A program made the translations under genes and the position numbers. Under the pieces are notes generated by a model. The model saw nothing but the letters and a program-made list of their open reading frames with translations. It had not been told where the DNA came from and ran no database searches. Source: Brachybacterium avium (GTDB lineage: Bacteria > Actinomycetota > Actinomycetes > Actinomycetales > Dermabacteraceae). Taken from it: a stretch of 64,000 bases of DNA. This document shows, piece by piece, positions 17,648-25,633 of the stretch. Positions within the stretch are counted from its first letter, which is position 1; the number at the start of each line of letters is the position of its first letter. Location: positions 1,364,001 through 1,428,000 of the forward strand of contig NZ_CP022316.1 in NCBI RefSeq assembly GCF_002216795.1, in the 5' to 3' direction.

Positions 17648-18472
17648 GTGGCACTGCCCCTCGCCTCCGTCCAGCTGTACACGCTGGCCACGGAGTTCTC
17701 CGCCGACATGAACGGCTCCCTCGACAAGCTCGCGCAGATCGGTCTGAAGAACGTCGAGGCGTTCGACTTCGTGCGCCGCCCCAAGGAGATCCGGGCCGCG
17801 CTGGACGCCTCGGGCCTCGCCTCCCCCACCGGGCACGCGCCGCTGCTGTCCGATGAGCTGTGGACGCCGGACGGCTCCATCCCCACCCCGGCGAACGAGG
17901 TCGTGTTCGAGGCCGCCGCCGAGATCGGCATGAAGACCGTCATCGATCCGATGGTCCCCACCGAGCGCTGGCTCACCGAGGACGGCGTGAAGGACATCGC
18001 CGAGCGCCTCAACGCCGCCTCCGAGACCGCGAAGCAGTTCGGGCTCACCGTCGGCTACCACAACCACGCCCAGGAGTTCCTCGCGGACTTCGACGGCCAG
18101 AGCGCCTACCAGCGCTTCCTGTCGCTGGTGGAGCCGTCGGTCGCGATCGAGCTGGACCTGTACTGGGCGCTGGTCGGCGGTCAGGACGTCGTGGCACTGG
18201 TCAAGGAGCTCGGCGATCGCCTCGTCGCGATCCACGTCAAGGACGGCATCAAGCCCGAGACCAACCCCTTCGCCCCCGAGGCCCCGAAGTTCAGCTCCTC
18301 GAGCCTGGACCAGCGCCACGCCGGCGAGGGCGAGGTCCCCACCATCGAGGCGATGCAGGCCGCGACCGGCGTCAAGTACGCGGTCATCGAGTACGACAAC
18401 GCCCCCGGCGAGGTCTTCTCGGACATCGAGAACAGCTACCGCTTCCTGATCGACGGAGGACTCGCCGCATGA
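17648..18472 (+). CDS. Sugar phosphate isomerase/epimerase (AP-endonuclease-2-like TIM barrel)
   Basis: The product is 274 residues from GTG at 17648; the open frame extends upstream but the extension is Pro/Arg/Thr-rich and unlike the family. ASVQLYTLATEFSADMNGSLDKLAQIGLKNVEAF is the usual barrel start, with KTVIDPM, LTVGYHNHAQEF, VAIELDLYWALVGGQD and LVAIHVKDG as metal- and substrate-binding strands. IEYDNAPG supplies the last acidic ligand. Members interconvert keto-inositols or sugars, often with Gfo/Idh/MocA partners. The next gene is such a partner and overlaps by 4 bases (ATGA), so the two likely act in one pathway. Confidence 0.87.
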   Translation: MALPLASVQLYTLATEFSADMNGSLDKLAQIGLKNVEAFDFVRRPKEIRAALDASGLASPTGHAPLLSDELWTPDGSIPTPANEVVFEAAAEIGMKTVIDPMVPTERWLTEDGVKDIAERLNAASETAKQFGLTVGYHNHAQEFLADFDGQSAYQRFLSLVEPSVAIELDLYWALVGGQDVVALVKELGDRLVAIHVKDGIKPETNPFAPEAPKFSSSSLDQRHAGEGEVPTIEAMQAATGVKYAVIEYDNAPGEVFSDIENSYRFLIDGGLAA

Positions 18473-19611
18473 CCACCCTCTCCCCCTTCTCCTCCCCGGT
18501 GGGCATCGGCTTCATCGGCGTCGGCGTCATCTCCGACACCTACCTGGAGAACCTCAACTCCTTCCCGGACGTCGAGGTGCTGATCCTCGGCGACATCAAC
18601 ACCGAGCGCGCCGCGGCCCAGGCGGCGAAGCACCACGTGCCGGCGTCCGGCACCGCGCAGGACGTGCTGGATCATCCGGGCGTGCAGGTCGTGGTGAACC
18701 TGACCCTGCCCGCCACCCATGTCGAGATCTCCTCCGCCGCGATCGCGGCGGGCAAGCACGTGTGGACCGAGAAGCCGCTGGGCCTGGACCGCGAGTCCAC
18801 CGCCGCGCTGCTGGCACAGGCCGACGAGGCCGGGCTGCGCATCGGCTGCGCTCCGGACACCGTGCTCGGGGCGGGCGTGCAGACCGCCAAGCGGGCGGTG
18901 CTGGACGGGCTGATCGGTCGGCCGCTGTTCGCGCAGACCTCCATGCAGTGGCAGGGCCCCGAGGTGTTCCACCCCAACCCCGGCTTCCTGTTCGCCCAGG
19001 GTGCGGGCCCGCTGCTGGACATGGGCCCGTACTACTTCACCACCCTGGTGAGCCTGTTCGGCACCGTCGAGAAGGTCGCCGCAGTCGGGCTGAAGGCGAG
19101 CGAGGAGCGCGAGATCCGCGTGGGCGAGAAGGCCGGGACCACCTTCCCGGTCGAGGTGCCCTCGACGATCTCGGTGCTCACCCAGTTCGCGGGCGGCCAG
19201 ACCGGCACCTCGCTGCTGAGCTTCGACTCGCCGCTGGCCCGCCAGGGCATCGTGGAGATCCACGGCACCGAGGGTTCGCTGATCGTGCCCGATCCGAACA
19301 TGTTCGAGGGCCGCATCGCCTACGTGCGCCCCTTCGAGTCCTTCGGCGAGCGCCCGCCGGAGCAGGAATGGATCGAGGTGACGCAGAAGGGTCCCGCCAC
19401 CGGCCGCGGCCTGGGCCTGCTGGACATGGTCCGCGCCATTCACACCGGTCGCCCGCACATCGCCACCGGCGAGGTGGGCTACCACGTGCTGGACGTGATG
19501 CTCTCGGCCGAGGAGTCCGCAGCCAGCGGCGAGTTCGTCACCGTGGAGTCGTCGGTCTCCGAGATCCCGGCCGTCCCGGCGGACTTCGACCCGCTGGCCC
19601 GCACCGTCTGA
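18469..19611 (+). CDS. Gfo/Idh/MocA-family oxidoreductase
   Basis: The product is 380 residues. The ATG at 18469 overlaps the isomerase stop and has GGAGGA 8 bases upstream. The N-terminal Rossmann motif is VGIGFIGVGVISDTYLENL, and GKHVWTEKPLGLDRESTAALL carries the EKP motif with its catalytic Lys. The segment AQGAGPLLDMGPYYFTTLVSLFG matches the conserved GGG.l.DiG.y region. The enzyme probably oxidises a sugar or inositol hydroxyl with NAD(P). It is cotranscribed with the isomerase. The divergent TetR gene is the likely regulator. Confidence 0.9.
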   Translation: MTTLSPFSSPVGIGFIGVGVISDTYLENLNSFPDVEVLILGDINTERAAAQAAKHHVPASGTAQDVLDHPGVQVVVNLTLPATHVEISSAAIAAGKHVWTEKPLGLDRESTAALLAQADEAGLRIGCAPDTVLGAGVQTAKRAVLDGLIGRPLFAQTSMQWQGPEVFHPNPGFLFAQGAGPLLDMGPYYFTTLVSLFGTVEKVAAVGLKASEEREIRVGEKAGTTFPVEVPSTISVLTQFAGGQTGTSLLSFDSPLARQGIVEIHGTEGSLIVPDPNMFEGRIAYVRPFESFGERPPEQEWIEVTQKGPATGRGLGLLDMVRAIHTGRPHIATGEVGYHVLDVMLSAEESAASGEFVTVESSVSEIPAVPADFDPLARTV

Positions 19612-20010
19612 GCCCCGCCGGCCCGGGCAGGCCGGCTCACTGGTGCCCCGCCGCTGGCTGATACCGACAGATGCGCGCTGAGGACCTATGTGACGTGGTC
19701 ACATGAGTCCTCAGCGCGCATTTGCATGCTCCGGCGCCTCTGCCCGGTTCGACCCGCATACGTTCCATCGGATCGGCGCGACGGTGGTCGACGACCAGGC
19801 GCGCGGGGCAGCGCGCGATCGATGCGGCCGGCCACCACGAACACTCACAGCCGATTCAGGAGATCTCTTCGCGGTCGGTGGAATCGAGCGCGGCATCCTG
19901 TGCTCGTCCGCTCCTGGAAGGGCGGAGGTGTAATTTGGGTGGCAAGAAGGTAGCTACAGCGAGGAAAGAAGCGGTAAGATGCGTTGACACCCCTTGGAAG
20001 GGAGGCACCC
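19612..20010. other. Gene-free stretch with hairpin repeat B
   Basis: This 399-base interval follows the oxidoreductase and precedes the Xre-RES module. It holds hairpin repeat B copy 1 near its left end and an A-rich segment (about 19930-19980) that probably carries the module's promoter. Several short overlapping open frames exist, but none looks protein-like. Confidence 0.6.
19671..19721. repeat. Hairpin repeat family B, copy 1
   Basis: Arms ATGCGCGCTGAGGAC (19671-19685) and their complement (19707-19721) continue inward as ATGTGAC/GTCACAT (19688-19694, 19698-19704), making an almost complete 51-base palindrome. The same outer arms recur at 21728-21784. Confidence 0.85.
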
Positions 20011-20424
20011 ATGGTTCCCACGACTTCCTCAGGCACCTCGGCAGATGCTCGCCCGAACCAGAACTTGGCCTACCGGCGTGCGATCACCCTCGACGTTCGC
20101 GAGGTCACCCGGCGTCTGAACGCATCGCTCGGAGGGACGCTGGTCTCGGCTCTCGCCGGCTCTTCGGACACGAAGTCCTCCCACAAGTGGGCGAAGTCCA
20201 CCGGGCCCAACCCTCGACCGGAGACCGTCAAGCGCCTCTACTTCGCCTACGAGCAGTGGCAGAAGGTCTCCGAGGCCGAAGGCGAGCACACCGCCCGTGT
20301 GTGGTTCATTGGAGCGAACCCCTGGCTGGGATATGACACTCCGGTGAACGCCATCCGTGAAGGTCGCCTCCCCGAGGTCGCGACGGCCGCTCAGGCCCTG
20401 GTCGACGACTCGTTCAGCGGCTGA
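20011..20424 (+). CDS. Xre/MbcA/ParS-like antitoxin of a RES toxin
   Basis: The product is 137 residues from the ATG at 20011, which has GGAAGGGAGG upstream. The middle resembles the helical DNA-binding part of this antitoxin class (VREVTRRLNASLGGTLVSALAGSSDTKSSHKWAKSTGPNPRP). The C-terminus VWFIGANPWLGYDTPVNAIREGRLPEVATAAQALV matches the toxin-binding ParS/MbcA domain (NPxLGxxTPxxxIRxG). It lies 9 bases upstream of a RES-like gene, the standard order in Xre-RES (MbcA-MbcT-like) modules. It probably binds and inhibits the toxin and represses the promoter. Confidence 0.8.
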   Translation: MVPTTSSGTSADARPNQNLAYRRAITLDVREVTRRLNASLGGTLVSALAGSSDTKSSHKWAKSTGPNPRPETVKRLYFAYEQWQKVSEAEGEHTARVWFIGANPWLGYDTPVNAIREGRLPEVATAAQALVDDSFSG

Positions 20425-20433
20425 CCCACGGCG

Positions 20434-21228
20434 ATGGCATCGCTCGATCAGCGGATCTGCTCGCGGACCGGGCTCGCCCTCGTGGCGGGCCCGGTCTCCG
20501 CGCTACGCATCGCCCGCGAGTCCTATGGCCCCCTCAGCCCAGTCCCTCGTCCAGCGGGGGAGAGCCCACAGGCCTGGAGCCGGTACGACACCCTTGGGCG
20601 GACGATCTACGCGTGCGCCGACCGGGTCACGGCCTACATGGAGCTGCTGGCCCCGTACCGCACCGACGTCAGCGCTCAGCGCCGCGCGCTCCAGCCGATC
20701 GCCGACGCCATGGGGAAGAACCTCGATGCGCTCTGGTACGACATCGTCGCCGAATGGGACGAGGCCGGAACCATGAAGGCCAGCTGGCTGCCCCGCGCCT
20801 TCCGGGAGGGCAGGGGGCTCTACACCCTCAGCTTCCCCACCGGCTGGTGGATTGACATCACGGCCACCGAGACGATCACCGCGCTCGAGGATCTCCTGCC
20901 TCACCCGTGGCCCACAGCCGAGGGGCCCCTGGAGGAGCCCTTGACGCTCGCCCACCTCACCGGTGATGACAGGGTGCTGACGACGGCGATCGCCACCGCG
21001 CTGCGCGAAGAAGTCACGCTCGACGACGGCACCCTGCCGCTGGGGATCAGGTTCCTGTCCAAGCACGGGCACCCGGCACAGGGCACCGGGATCTGCTGGG
21101 CCTACTGGATGCGGTACGTCGATCGCGGTCTCGACGAGCCGGCGACCATCCCGCACCGGACGAGGATTCGCGAGGACGACGCCGACCTGGTCGCCGTCCA
21201 GACCTACTGCAAGATCAAGAGCCGCTGA
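20434..21228 (+). CDS. RES-domain-like toxin
   Basis: The product is 264 residues. GRTIYACADRVTAYMELLAPYR fits the RES-domain core, in which a Tyr and a Glu of an ALAE-like helix bind NAD+, and ITATETITALEDL and GIRFLSKHGHPAQGTGICWAYW occupy the later conserved blocks. Sequence similarity is weaker than in typical RES proteins, so part of the call rests on the antitoxin immediately upstream. Known RES toxins (MbcT, for example) degrade NAD+. I infer the same here. The start ATG at 20434 lacks an obvious Shine-Dalgarno sequence, which suits low, coupled translation. Confidence 0.7.
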   Translation: MASLDQRICSRTGLALVAGPVSALRIARESYGPLSPVPRPAGESPQAWSRYDTLGRTIYACADRVTAYMELLAPYRTDVSAQRRALQPIADAMGKNLDALWYDIVAEWDEAGTMKASWLPRAFREGRGLYTLSFPTGWWIDITATETITALEDLLPHPWPTAEGPLEEPLTLAHLTGDDRVLTTAIATALREEVTLDDGTLPLGIRFLSKHGHPAQGTGICWAYWMRYVDRGLDEPATIPHRTRIREDDADLVAVQTYCKIKSR

Positions 21229-21406
21229 GCTTGCCGCAGTGAGAGCTCCGGGAGAACTTCTCGCTCGGCTGCGCGGGGTCTGGCGGCAGGATCATGTCCC
21301 GGGCCTCCGGTCGGCCGGCTGCGCGGGCGATCGTCAGGGCATTGATGTCGGTCAGCACGCGGTCGGCCACGATTGTGGGTCACTGACGTGGTGGTAGGAG
21401 CTTGGG

Positions 21407-21630
21407 ATGGCGCCGTTCTTGCGGACGGTGAAGACAGCCTCTGGCGCGGCAGCTGTTCAGGTCGTGGCCACGTACGGTCGCCGTCACAGGGCTCTCGGAG
21501 CATCTCGGCTCCGCGCATTCCGAGGCGGAGCCGGCAGCGTTGATGCATCTGGGCAGCGAACGCCTGCGAATGGGGCAGGAAGCGCTCGATCACGATCTGA
21601 CCAGCACTGCTGCTCCCTCTGCGAGTGAAT
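21407..21630 (+). pseudogene. IS1634/IS4-like transposase remnant
   Basis: The ATG at 21407 (GGAGCTTGGG upstream) encodes MAPFLRTVKTASGAAAVQVV, very close to the start of IS1634-group transposases of actinobacteria. After TYGRRH the matching frame shifts, and the other frame gives SEHLGSAHSEAEPAALMHLG and RLRMGQEALD, corresponding to the next conserved block (EHIGSAHDEAELELL). All of the catalytic DDE part is missing. It is a truncated and frameshifted relic. Confidence 0.7.
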
Positions 21631-21727
21631 TGACCATGCAGGACCGCCACAGTCCGGCTACCAGCACCAACCCTGCCAGCCAGCCCCAGGCCGGCCACCA
21701 CGAGCACTTATGGCCGGTTCACGCCGA

Positions 21728-21784
21728 CAGATGCGCGCTGAGGACTCATGCGACCACCTCGCATAGGTCCTCAGCGCGCATCTG
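21728..21784. repeat. Hairpin repeat family B, copy 2
   Basis: Perfect 18-bp arms CAGATGCGCGCTGAGGAC (21728-21745) and complement (21767-21784), with an inner ATGCGA/TCGCAT stem. It shares CGACAGATGCGCGCTGAGGA with copy 1, 2 kb away. It lies past the 3' end of the thiolase gene. Confidence 0.85.
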
Positions 21785-21856
21785 CACGCGTCCGCACGCG
21801 ACGGCACGCGCCGGCGCCCGACGGCACCCGGCACCCGGCGCCCGGCACCCGGCGCC

Positions 21857-21907
21857 CGACGGCACCCGGCGCCCGACGGCACCCGGCGCCCGACGGCACC
21901 CGGCGCT
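21857..21907. repeat. 17-bp tandem repeat, three units
   Basis: The unit CGACGGCACCCGGCGCC occurs three times in a row (the last ends T instead of CC). Shorter, degenerate copies of GGCACCCGGCGCC extend the tract left to about 21795. It is non-coding and lies just past the thiolase stop. Confidence 0.8.
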
Positions 21908-21947
21908 CGGTGGGCTGGGCGCGGCGGAGCGGGGCGTCCGCTCCGGG

Positions 21948-23150
21948 TCAGGCGCTGAGCAGGAGGGCCTCGCCCTGGCCGCCGCCTCCGCACAGGCTCA
22001 CCCCGGCGCGGCCGCCGCCGCGGCGGGCCAGCTCGAGCGCGGCGGTCAGGGCCAGCCGGGCACCCGAGGCCCCGATCGGGTGGCCGAGGGCGATGGCGCC
22101 GCCGTGGATGTTGGTCTGCTCCAGCGGAAAGTCGAGGTCTGCGAGCGACTGGACCACGACTGCCCCGAAGGCCTCGTTGATCTCGAGCAGGTCCAGGTCC
22201 CGCGCCTGCCAGTCGGCGCGGGTCAGCGCCGCCCGCAGCGCGCCGGAGGGCTGGGAGTGCAGGGAGGAGTCGCGGGGGCCCGCCACCTGGCCGGGCGCCC
22301 CGATCGCGGCGAGGATCCTGAGGCCCTGCTCCTCGGCGAAGGCGCGCGAGGTGATCACCAGCGCCGCTGCTCCGTCGGACAGCGGTGAGGAGTTGCCGGC
22401 GGTGATGGTGCCGTCCTCCGCGAAGGCGGGGCGCAGCCCGGCGAGGGATTCGGCGGTGGTGTCCGGGCGGACACCCTCGTCGCGGTCCACCCGCAGCGGG
22501 TCGCTCTTGCGCTGGGGGATCTCGACGGGCGCGATCTCCTCGGCAAGGATCCCGGCCTCGGTCGCGGCGGCGGCCCGCTGGTGGGAGGCAGCGGCGACCT
22601 CGTCCTGTGCACGGCGGTCGATCCCGCGCTCGGCGTTGCCGCGTTCGGTGAGGTCGCCCATCGACTCGTGGCTGAGGGTGTCGGTGAGCCCGTCGTGCGC
22701 GACGGAGTCGAGCATGGTCGCCGGGCCGTACTTGAAGCCCTTCCGGGAGCCGCTGAGCAGGTGGGGGCCGTTGCTCATCGACTCCTGGCCGCCGGCGATC
22801 ACGGCGGTGGCCTCGCCGGTGCGGATCAGCCGGGCCGCGTCGATCACGGCGGTGAGCCCGGACAGGCACACCTTGTTCAGCGTCACGGCCGGGACGTCCC
22901 AGGCCAGGCCTGCGGCGAGCGCGGACTGCCGGGCGGGGTTCTGGCCCTGACCGGCCTGGACCACATGGCCCATGATCACGGTGTCCACCGCGGCGGCGTC
23001 GAGCCCGGACCGGGACAGGGCGTGGCGGATGGCGTGCGCGCCGAGGTCCACGGCGGTCAGTGCCGCCTGCTGCGAGAGCAGCCGGGTGAACGGGGTGCGG
23101 GCGCCGCCGACGATGACGGGCTCGTGGGCGGAGGTGTCGGTTCGGGTCAT
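21948..23150 (-). CDS. Thiolase (acetyl-CoA C-acetyltransferase family)
   Basis: The product is 400 residues. The ATG at 23150 has AAAGGAG 7 bases upstream; the frame continues open upstream but that part opposes the patatin gene. PVIVGGARTPFTRL opens the fold. The nucleophile is Cys95 in LNKVCLSGLTAV, followed by AGGQESMSNGPHLL. His at about 357 lies in GGAIALGHPIGASGARL, and the second Cys at about 387 in SLCGGGGQGEALLL. All four thiolase signatures are present. It condenses or cleaves acyl-CoA thioesters in the cytoplasm. It has no beta-oxidation neighbours, so biosynthetic or degradative direction is open. Confidence 0.93.
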   Translation of the reverse strand: MTRTDTSAHEPVIVGGARTPFTRLLSQQAALTAVDLGAHAIRHALSRSGLDAAAVDTVIMGHVVQAGQGQNPARQSALAAGLAWDVPAVTLNKVCLSGLTAVIDAARLIRTGEATAVIAGGQESMSNGPHLLSGSRKGFKYGPATMLDSVAHDGLTDTLSHESMGDLTERGNAERGIDRRAQDEVAAASHQRAAAATEAGILAEEIAPVEIPQRKSDPLRVDRDEGVRPDTTAESLAGLRPAFAEDGTITAGNSSPLSDGAAALVITSRAFAEEQGLRILAAIGAPGQVAGPRDSSLHSQPSGALRAALTRADWQARDLDLLEINEAFGAVVVQSLADLDFPLEQTNIHGGAIALGHPIGASGARLALTAALELARRGGGRAGVSLCGGGGQGEALLLSA

Positions 23151-23363
23151 GGCGTGCTCCTTTGACGGATGCGGCCCTCGGGGTGCGGCCGCGGGGGCCG
23201 GACGAGAGGCGGCTGCCGGCGGATCGGGGCAGGCAGCGGGGAGAGGTCCAGTGGTGTCCATCATCCTCCTCCCGTCGCCGACGGGGAAGGACAACGACGA
23301 GGGCAGCTGGTGCGGCCGGGGAGACCACCTGCACCGGCCCTTCCGGTGTCGGACCCCCGGGCC

Positions 23364-23369
23364 TACTCT
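23364..23369 (+). promoter_or_regulatory. Candidate -10 box giving a leaderless patatin mRNA
   Basis: TACTCT ends 6 bases before the patatin ATG at 23376, and no Shine-Dalgarno sequence precedes that ATG. Transcription starting about 7 bases downstream of the box would begin at or next to the start codon. No clear -35 element is seen. Confidence 0.3.
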
Positions 23370-23375
23370 TGACCT

Positions 23376-24452
23376 ATGAGCATCCCCCGCTCGACCTCCC
23401 CCGCACCCGCGGCCGACGGCGCGGGACAGAGCACGGCCGCGGCCGACGGCACCCAGCGCATGGACCTGGTGCTGGAGGGCGGCGGGGTCAAGGGCATCGC
23501 CCTGGCCGGTGCGCTCGAGGTGCTCGAGGAGCGCGGGTACCGGGTGAACCGGGTGGCGGGCTCCTCGGCCGGCTCGATCGCCGGGGCCCTGGCGACCGCC
23601 GGGATCCCGGTGGACCAGATCGTGCGGATCCTGCGGGAAACGGACTACCGCCGCTTCGAGGACGGACCATGGTGGACCCGCACCCTGCCCGGCAAGGCGC
23701 TGAGCATCCTGCTGCACAACGGGATCCACCCCGGCACCTACCTCTGCGACTGGCTCGAGGAGCAGCTCTCCCTCCACGGCGCACCGGACCGCACCGGCAC
23801 CTTCGCCGATCTGCACTACCGGGACCCCGACCCCGGGGTCGAGCCCGGGGGTCCGCACGCCTATCGCCTGATCGTCACCGTCTCGGACCTGTCCGCCGGG
23901 CGGCTGCGCTACCTGCCGCTGGACGCGGGCATCATCGGCTCCACCCCTGACGCACTGCGGGTGGTCGATGCGGTGCGGGCCTCGACCTCGATCCCGCTGT
24001 TCTTCCGCCCGGTGCGGCGCAAGAACCTGCGCGGGAAGCCGACGGTACTGGTGGACGGCGGCATGCTCTCGAACTTCCCGGTCTCCGTGTTCGACCGGCC
24101 CGGCGGCAAGGAGCCGCGCTGGCCCACCTTCGGCATCAAGCTCTCCGCCAAGCCGGACCCGGATCGCGGAGTGCAGAACCGGATCACGGGGCCACTGAGC
24201 TTCGGCAAGGCCGTGGCGGACACCGTCACCGGCTTCTTCGACCGCCTGCACGTCGACTCCTCCCACGCCGTGGCCCGCACGATCTTCATCGACACCTCCG
24301 CCGTGCGCTCCACCCAGTTCCATCTCAGCGAAGCGGAGCAGGAGCTGCTGTACCGCACGGGACGCAGCGCCGCGACCGAGTTCCTGGACGGCACGGGCAC
24401 ACGGGAGGCATGGGACTTCGAAACGTACAAGGCGCGGTTCCGGCAGACGTGA
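23376..24452 (+). CDS. Patatin-like phospholipase
   Basis: The product is 358 residues. MDLVLEGGGVKGIALAGALEVLEERGYRV contains the oxyanion-hole glycine run. The nucleophile elbow is GSSAGSIAGAL (Ser near residue 64), and the catalytic Asp lies in VDGGMLSNFPVSVF (near 228). These form the Ser-Asp dyad of patatins. The last 120 residues extend beyond the core (FGIKLSAKP ... AVADTVTGFFDRL). It probably hydrolyses acyl esters of membrane lipids. There is no signal peptide, so the enzyme is cytosolic or membrane-peripheral. It is divergent from the thiolase gene, 225 bases away. Confidence 0.9.
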   Translation: MSIPRSTSPAPAADGAGQSTAAADGTQRMDLVLEGGGVKGIALAGALEVLEERGYRVNRVAGSSAGSIAGALATAGIPVDQIVRILRETDYRRFEDGPWWTRTLPGKALSILLHNGIHPGTYLCDWLEEQLSLHGAPDRTGTFADLHYRDPDPGVEPGGPHAYRLIVTVSDLSAGRLRYLPLDAGIIGSTPDALRVVDAVRASTSIPLFFRPVRRKNLRGKPTVLVDGGMLSNFPVSVFDRPGGKEPRWPTFGIKLSAKPDPDRGVQNRITGPLSFGKAVADTVTGFFDRLHVDSSHAVARTIFIDTSAVRSTQFHLSEAEQELLYRTGRSAATEFLDGTGTREAWDFETYKARFRQT

Positions 24453-24552
24453 GCGTGAGGCCCGGCAGCAGGTCGGACCGGGCAGGTTGCCGCCAGGGAT
24501 CGACAGCATCGGGTCCGGGATCGGTCACGCAGCACCGGGAGGGTGTCAGGTC

Positions 24553-24586
24553 GTTCACGAAGTTGCGGATCCGCAATTCCTTGAAC
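24553..24586. promoter_or_regulatory. Candidate operator centred on TTGCGGATCCGCAA
   Basis: A perfect 14-bp palindrome (24563-24576) sits inside a longer imperfect dyad from GTTCA to TTGAAC whose 17-base half-sites match at all but three positions. It lies about 140 bases upstream of the Xre-domain gene and is a good candidate for its own binding site. Confidence 0.5.
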
Positions 24587-24598
24587 GCGTGGGAGGTA

Positions 24599-24661
24599 CG
24601 CTCCGGACCACCAGAGGCACTCTCCGGAACACCAGAGGCACTCTCCGGAACACCACAGGGA
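24599..24661. repeat. 21-bp tandem repeat upstream of the Xre-domain gene
   Basis: Three direct units of the form CTCTCCGGAACACCAGAGGCA start at 24599, 24620 and 24641. The first and third carry two or three substitutions. The spacing equals two helical turns, as seen in iterated protein-binding sites. Confidence 0.7.
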
Positions 24662-24723
24662 GAGAGCCAGCTGACGAAGCGTTGCCCACCGACGGGCTGT
24701 ACCACGAGGAGGCGGGAGGTCCT

Positions 24724-25572
24724 ATGGACGCGTCGCAGATCCTCGGCGGGATCAGGCATCAGGTCGGTATCACCCGTGCGGATCTTGCACGGCTGTGCGG
24801 GGTGAGCCCCTCGACCGTCGGCCGGATCGAGAAGGGCGAGCTGGATCCCACCTGGGGGACCTTCACGCGCATCCTGGAGTCTTCCGGATTCATGCTCCAC
24901 GGAGAGTGGATCGTCCCGACGGGTGATGCGTCGGCCGCCGTCGCTGCACGCTTCGTGCTCGACCGCGTGCTCGACCACGTGCTCGCTCGCGGGAGCAGCA
25001 CTCCGACGGAGACGTCAGCACCGACGGGGCCAGCGATCCTTGCGGCTCTGGACGGTCCGGCGGAGCTGCAGGCGTGGTGGCAGCGTTGGCATCGTGCTGG
25101 GTGGCTCTCGGACGCGCCCACGACGATGGGCATCAAATTCCTCTCGCATCACGCGAGCGTCGTCTCGAGGGAGGGCCGTGCGGCGATGCCTCGTCTCGTC
25201 GTCGGCGAGGGGCGCCGTTGGCGGGATCTCGTTCTGCGGATCGACGAGGCCGGATTCACCTACGCCGTGTCGGACCTGACGACTGCTCTCGAGAGTCCGA
25301 GTGCCGGGCTCACCGACTCTCCGAGGATCTACGTCTCCGACCTCTCGATGGTCGCCTCCGTGCTGCGCCTCGAGAGCTCCCCGTCTGGTCGAGGCATCCA
25401 CCTTGTGAGCGCGGAGTGGCCGGAGCTGGAGGACATCGTGGTCGGTGACGGCATCTGCTTCACCTCTGTCGGTCAAGCCATCATGGACAACCTGACCGGG
25501 GACGAGGCGGAGAGGCGGAACTCCGACCGCACCCTTTCTCAACTCATGGCGGGCATCCTCCCCGTCGGCTGA
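24724..25572 (+). CDS. Xre-type helix-turn-helix protein with an unassigned C-terminal domain
   Basis: The product is 282 residues; the ATG at 24724 has GGGAGG upstream. Residues about 5-60 (ILGGIRHQVGITRADLARLCGVSPSTVGRIEKGELDPTWGTFTRILESSGF) form an Xre/Cro helix-turn-helix. The remaining 200 residues contain LDGPAELQAWWQRWHRAGW, IYVSDLSMVASVLRLESS and GICFTSVGQAIMDNLTG, which faintly recall AbiEi-like or other toxin-linked antitoxin domains, but I cannot assign a family. It stands alone, with a palindrome and iterated repeats upstream that suggest autoregulation. It may be a regulator or an orphan antitoxin-like protein. Confidence 0.75.
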   Translation: MDASQILGGIRHQVGITRADLARLCGVSPSTVGRIEKGELDPTWGTFTRILESSGFMLHGEWIVPTGDASAAVAARFVLDRVLDHVLARGSSTPTETSAPTGPAILAALDGPAELQAWWQRWHRAGWLSDAPTTMGIKFLSHHASVVSREGRAAMPRLVVGEGRRWRDLVLRIDEAGFTYAVSDLTTALESPSAGLTDSPRIYVSDLSMVASVLRLESSPSGRGIHLVSAEWPELEDIVVGDGICFTSVGQAIMDNLTGDEAERRNSDRTLSQLMAGILPVG

Positions 25573-25633
25573 ACTGTCCACGGGACGCGGAGCCATCCGC
25601 AGCCTTGATCCGATGTCGGCGGCTCGGTGGGTA

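Larger units (their letters stand above)
21229..21947. other. Gene-free, rearranged stretch between convergent genes
   Basis: This 719-base interval holds a transposase remnant (21407 on), hairpin repeat B copy 2 and a 17-bp tandem repeat tract. From about 21372 back to 21235 the minus strand reads VADRVLTDINALTIARAAGRPEARD and on to a stop, which has a protein-like composition and may be the tail of a lost gene. The overall picture is a site of past insertion and deletion. Confidence 0.6.

Noticed and set aside
23151..24509. Upstream extension of the thiolase frame
   Set aside because: It is antisense to the patatin gene, and the thiolase fold begins at the ATG at 23150 with a strong ribosome-binding site.
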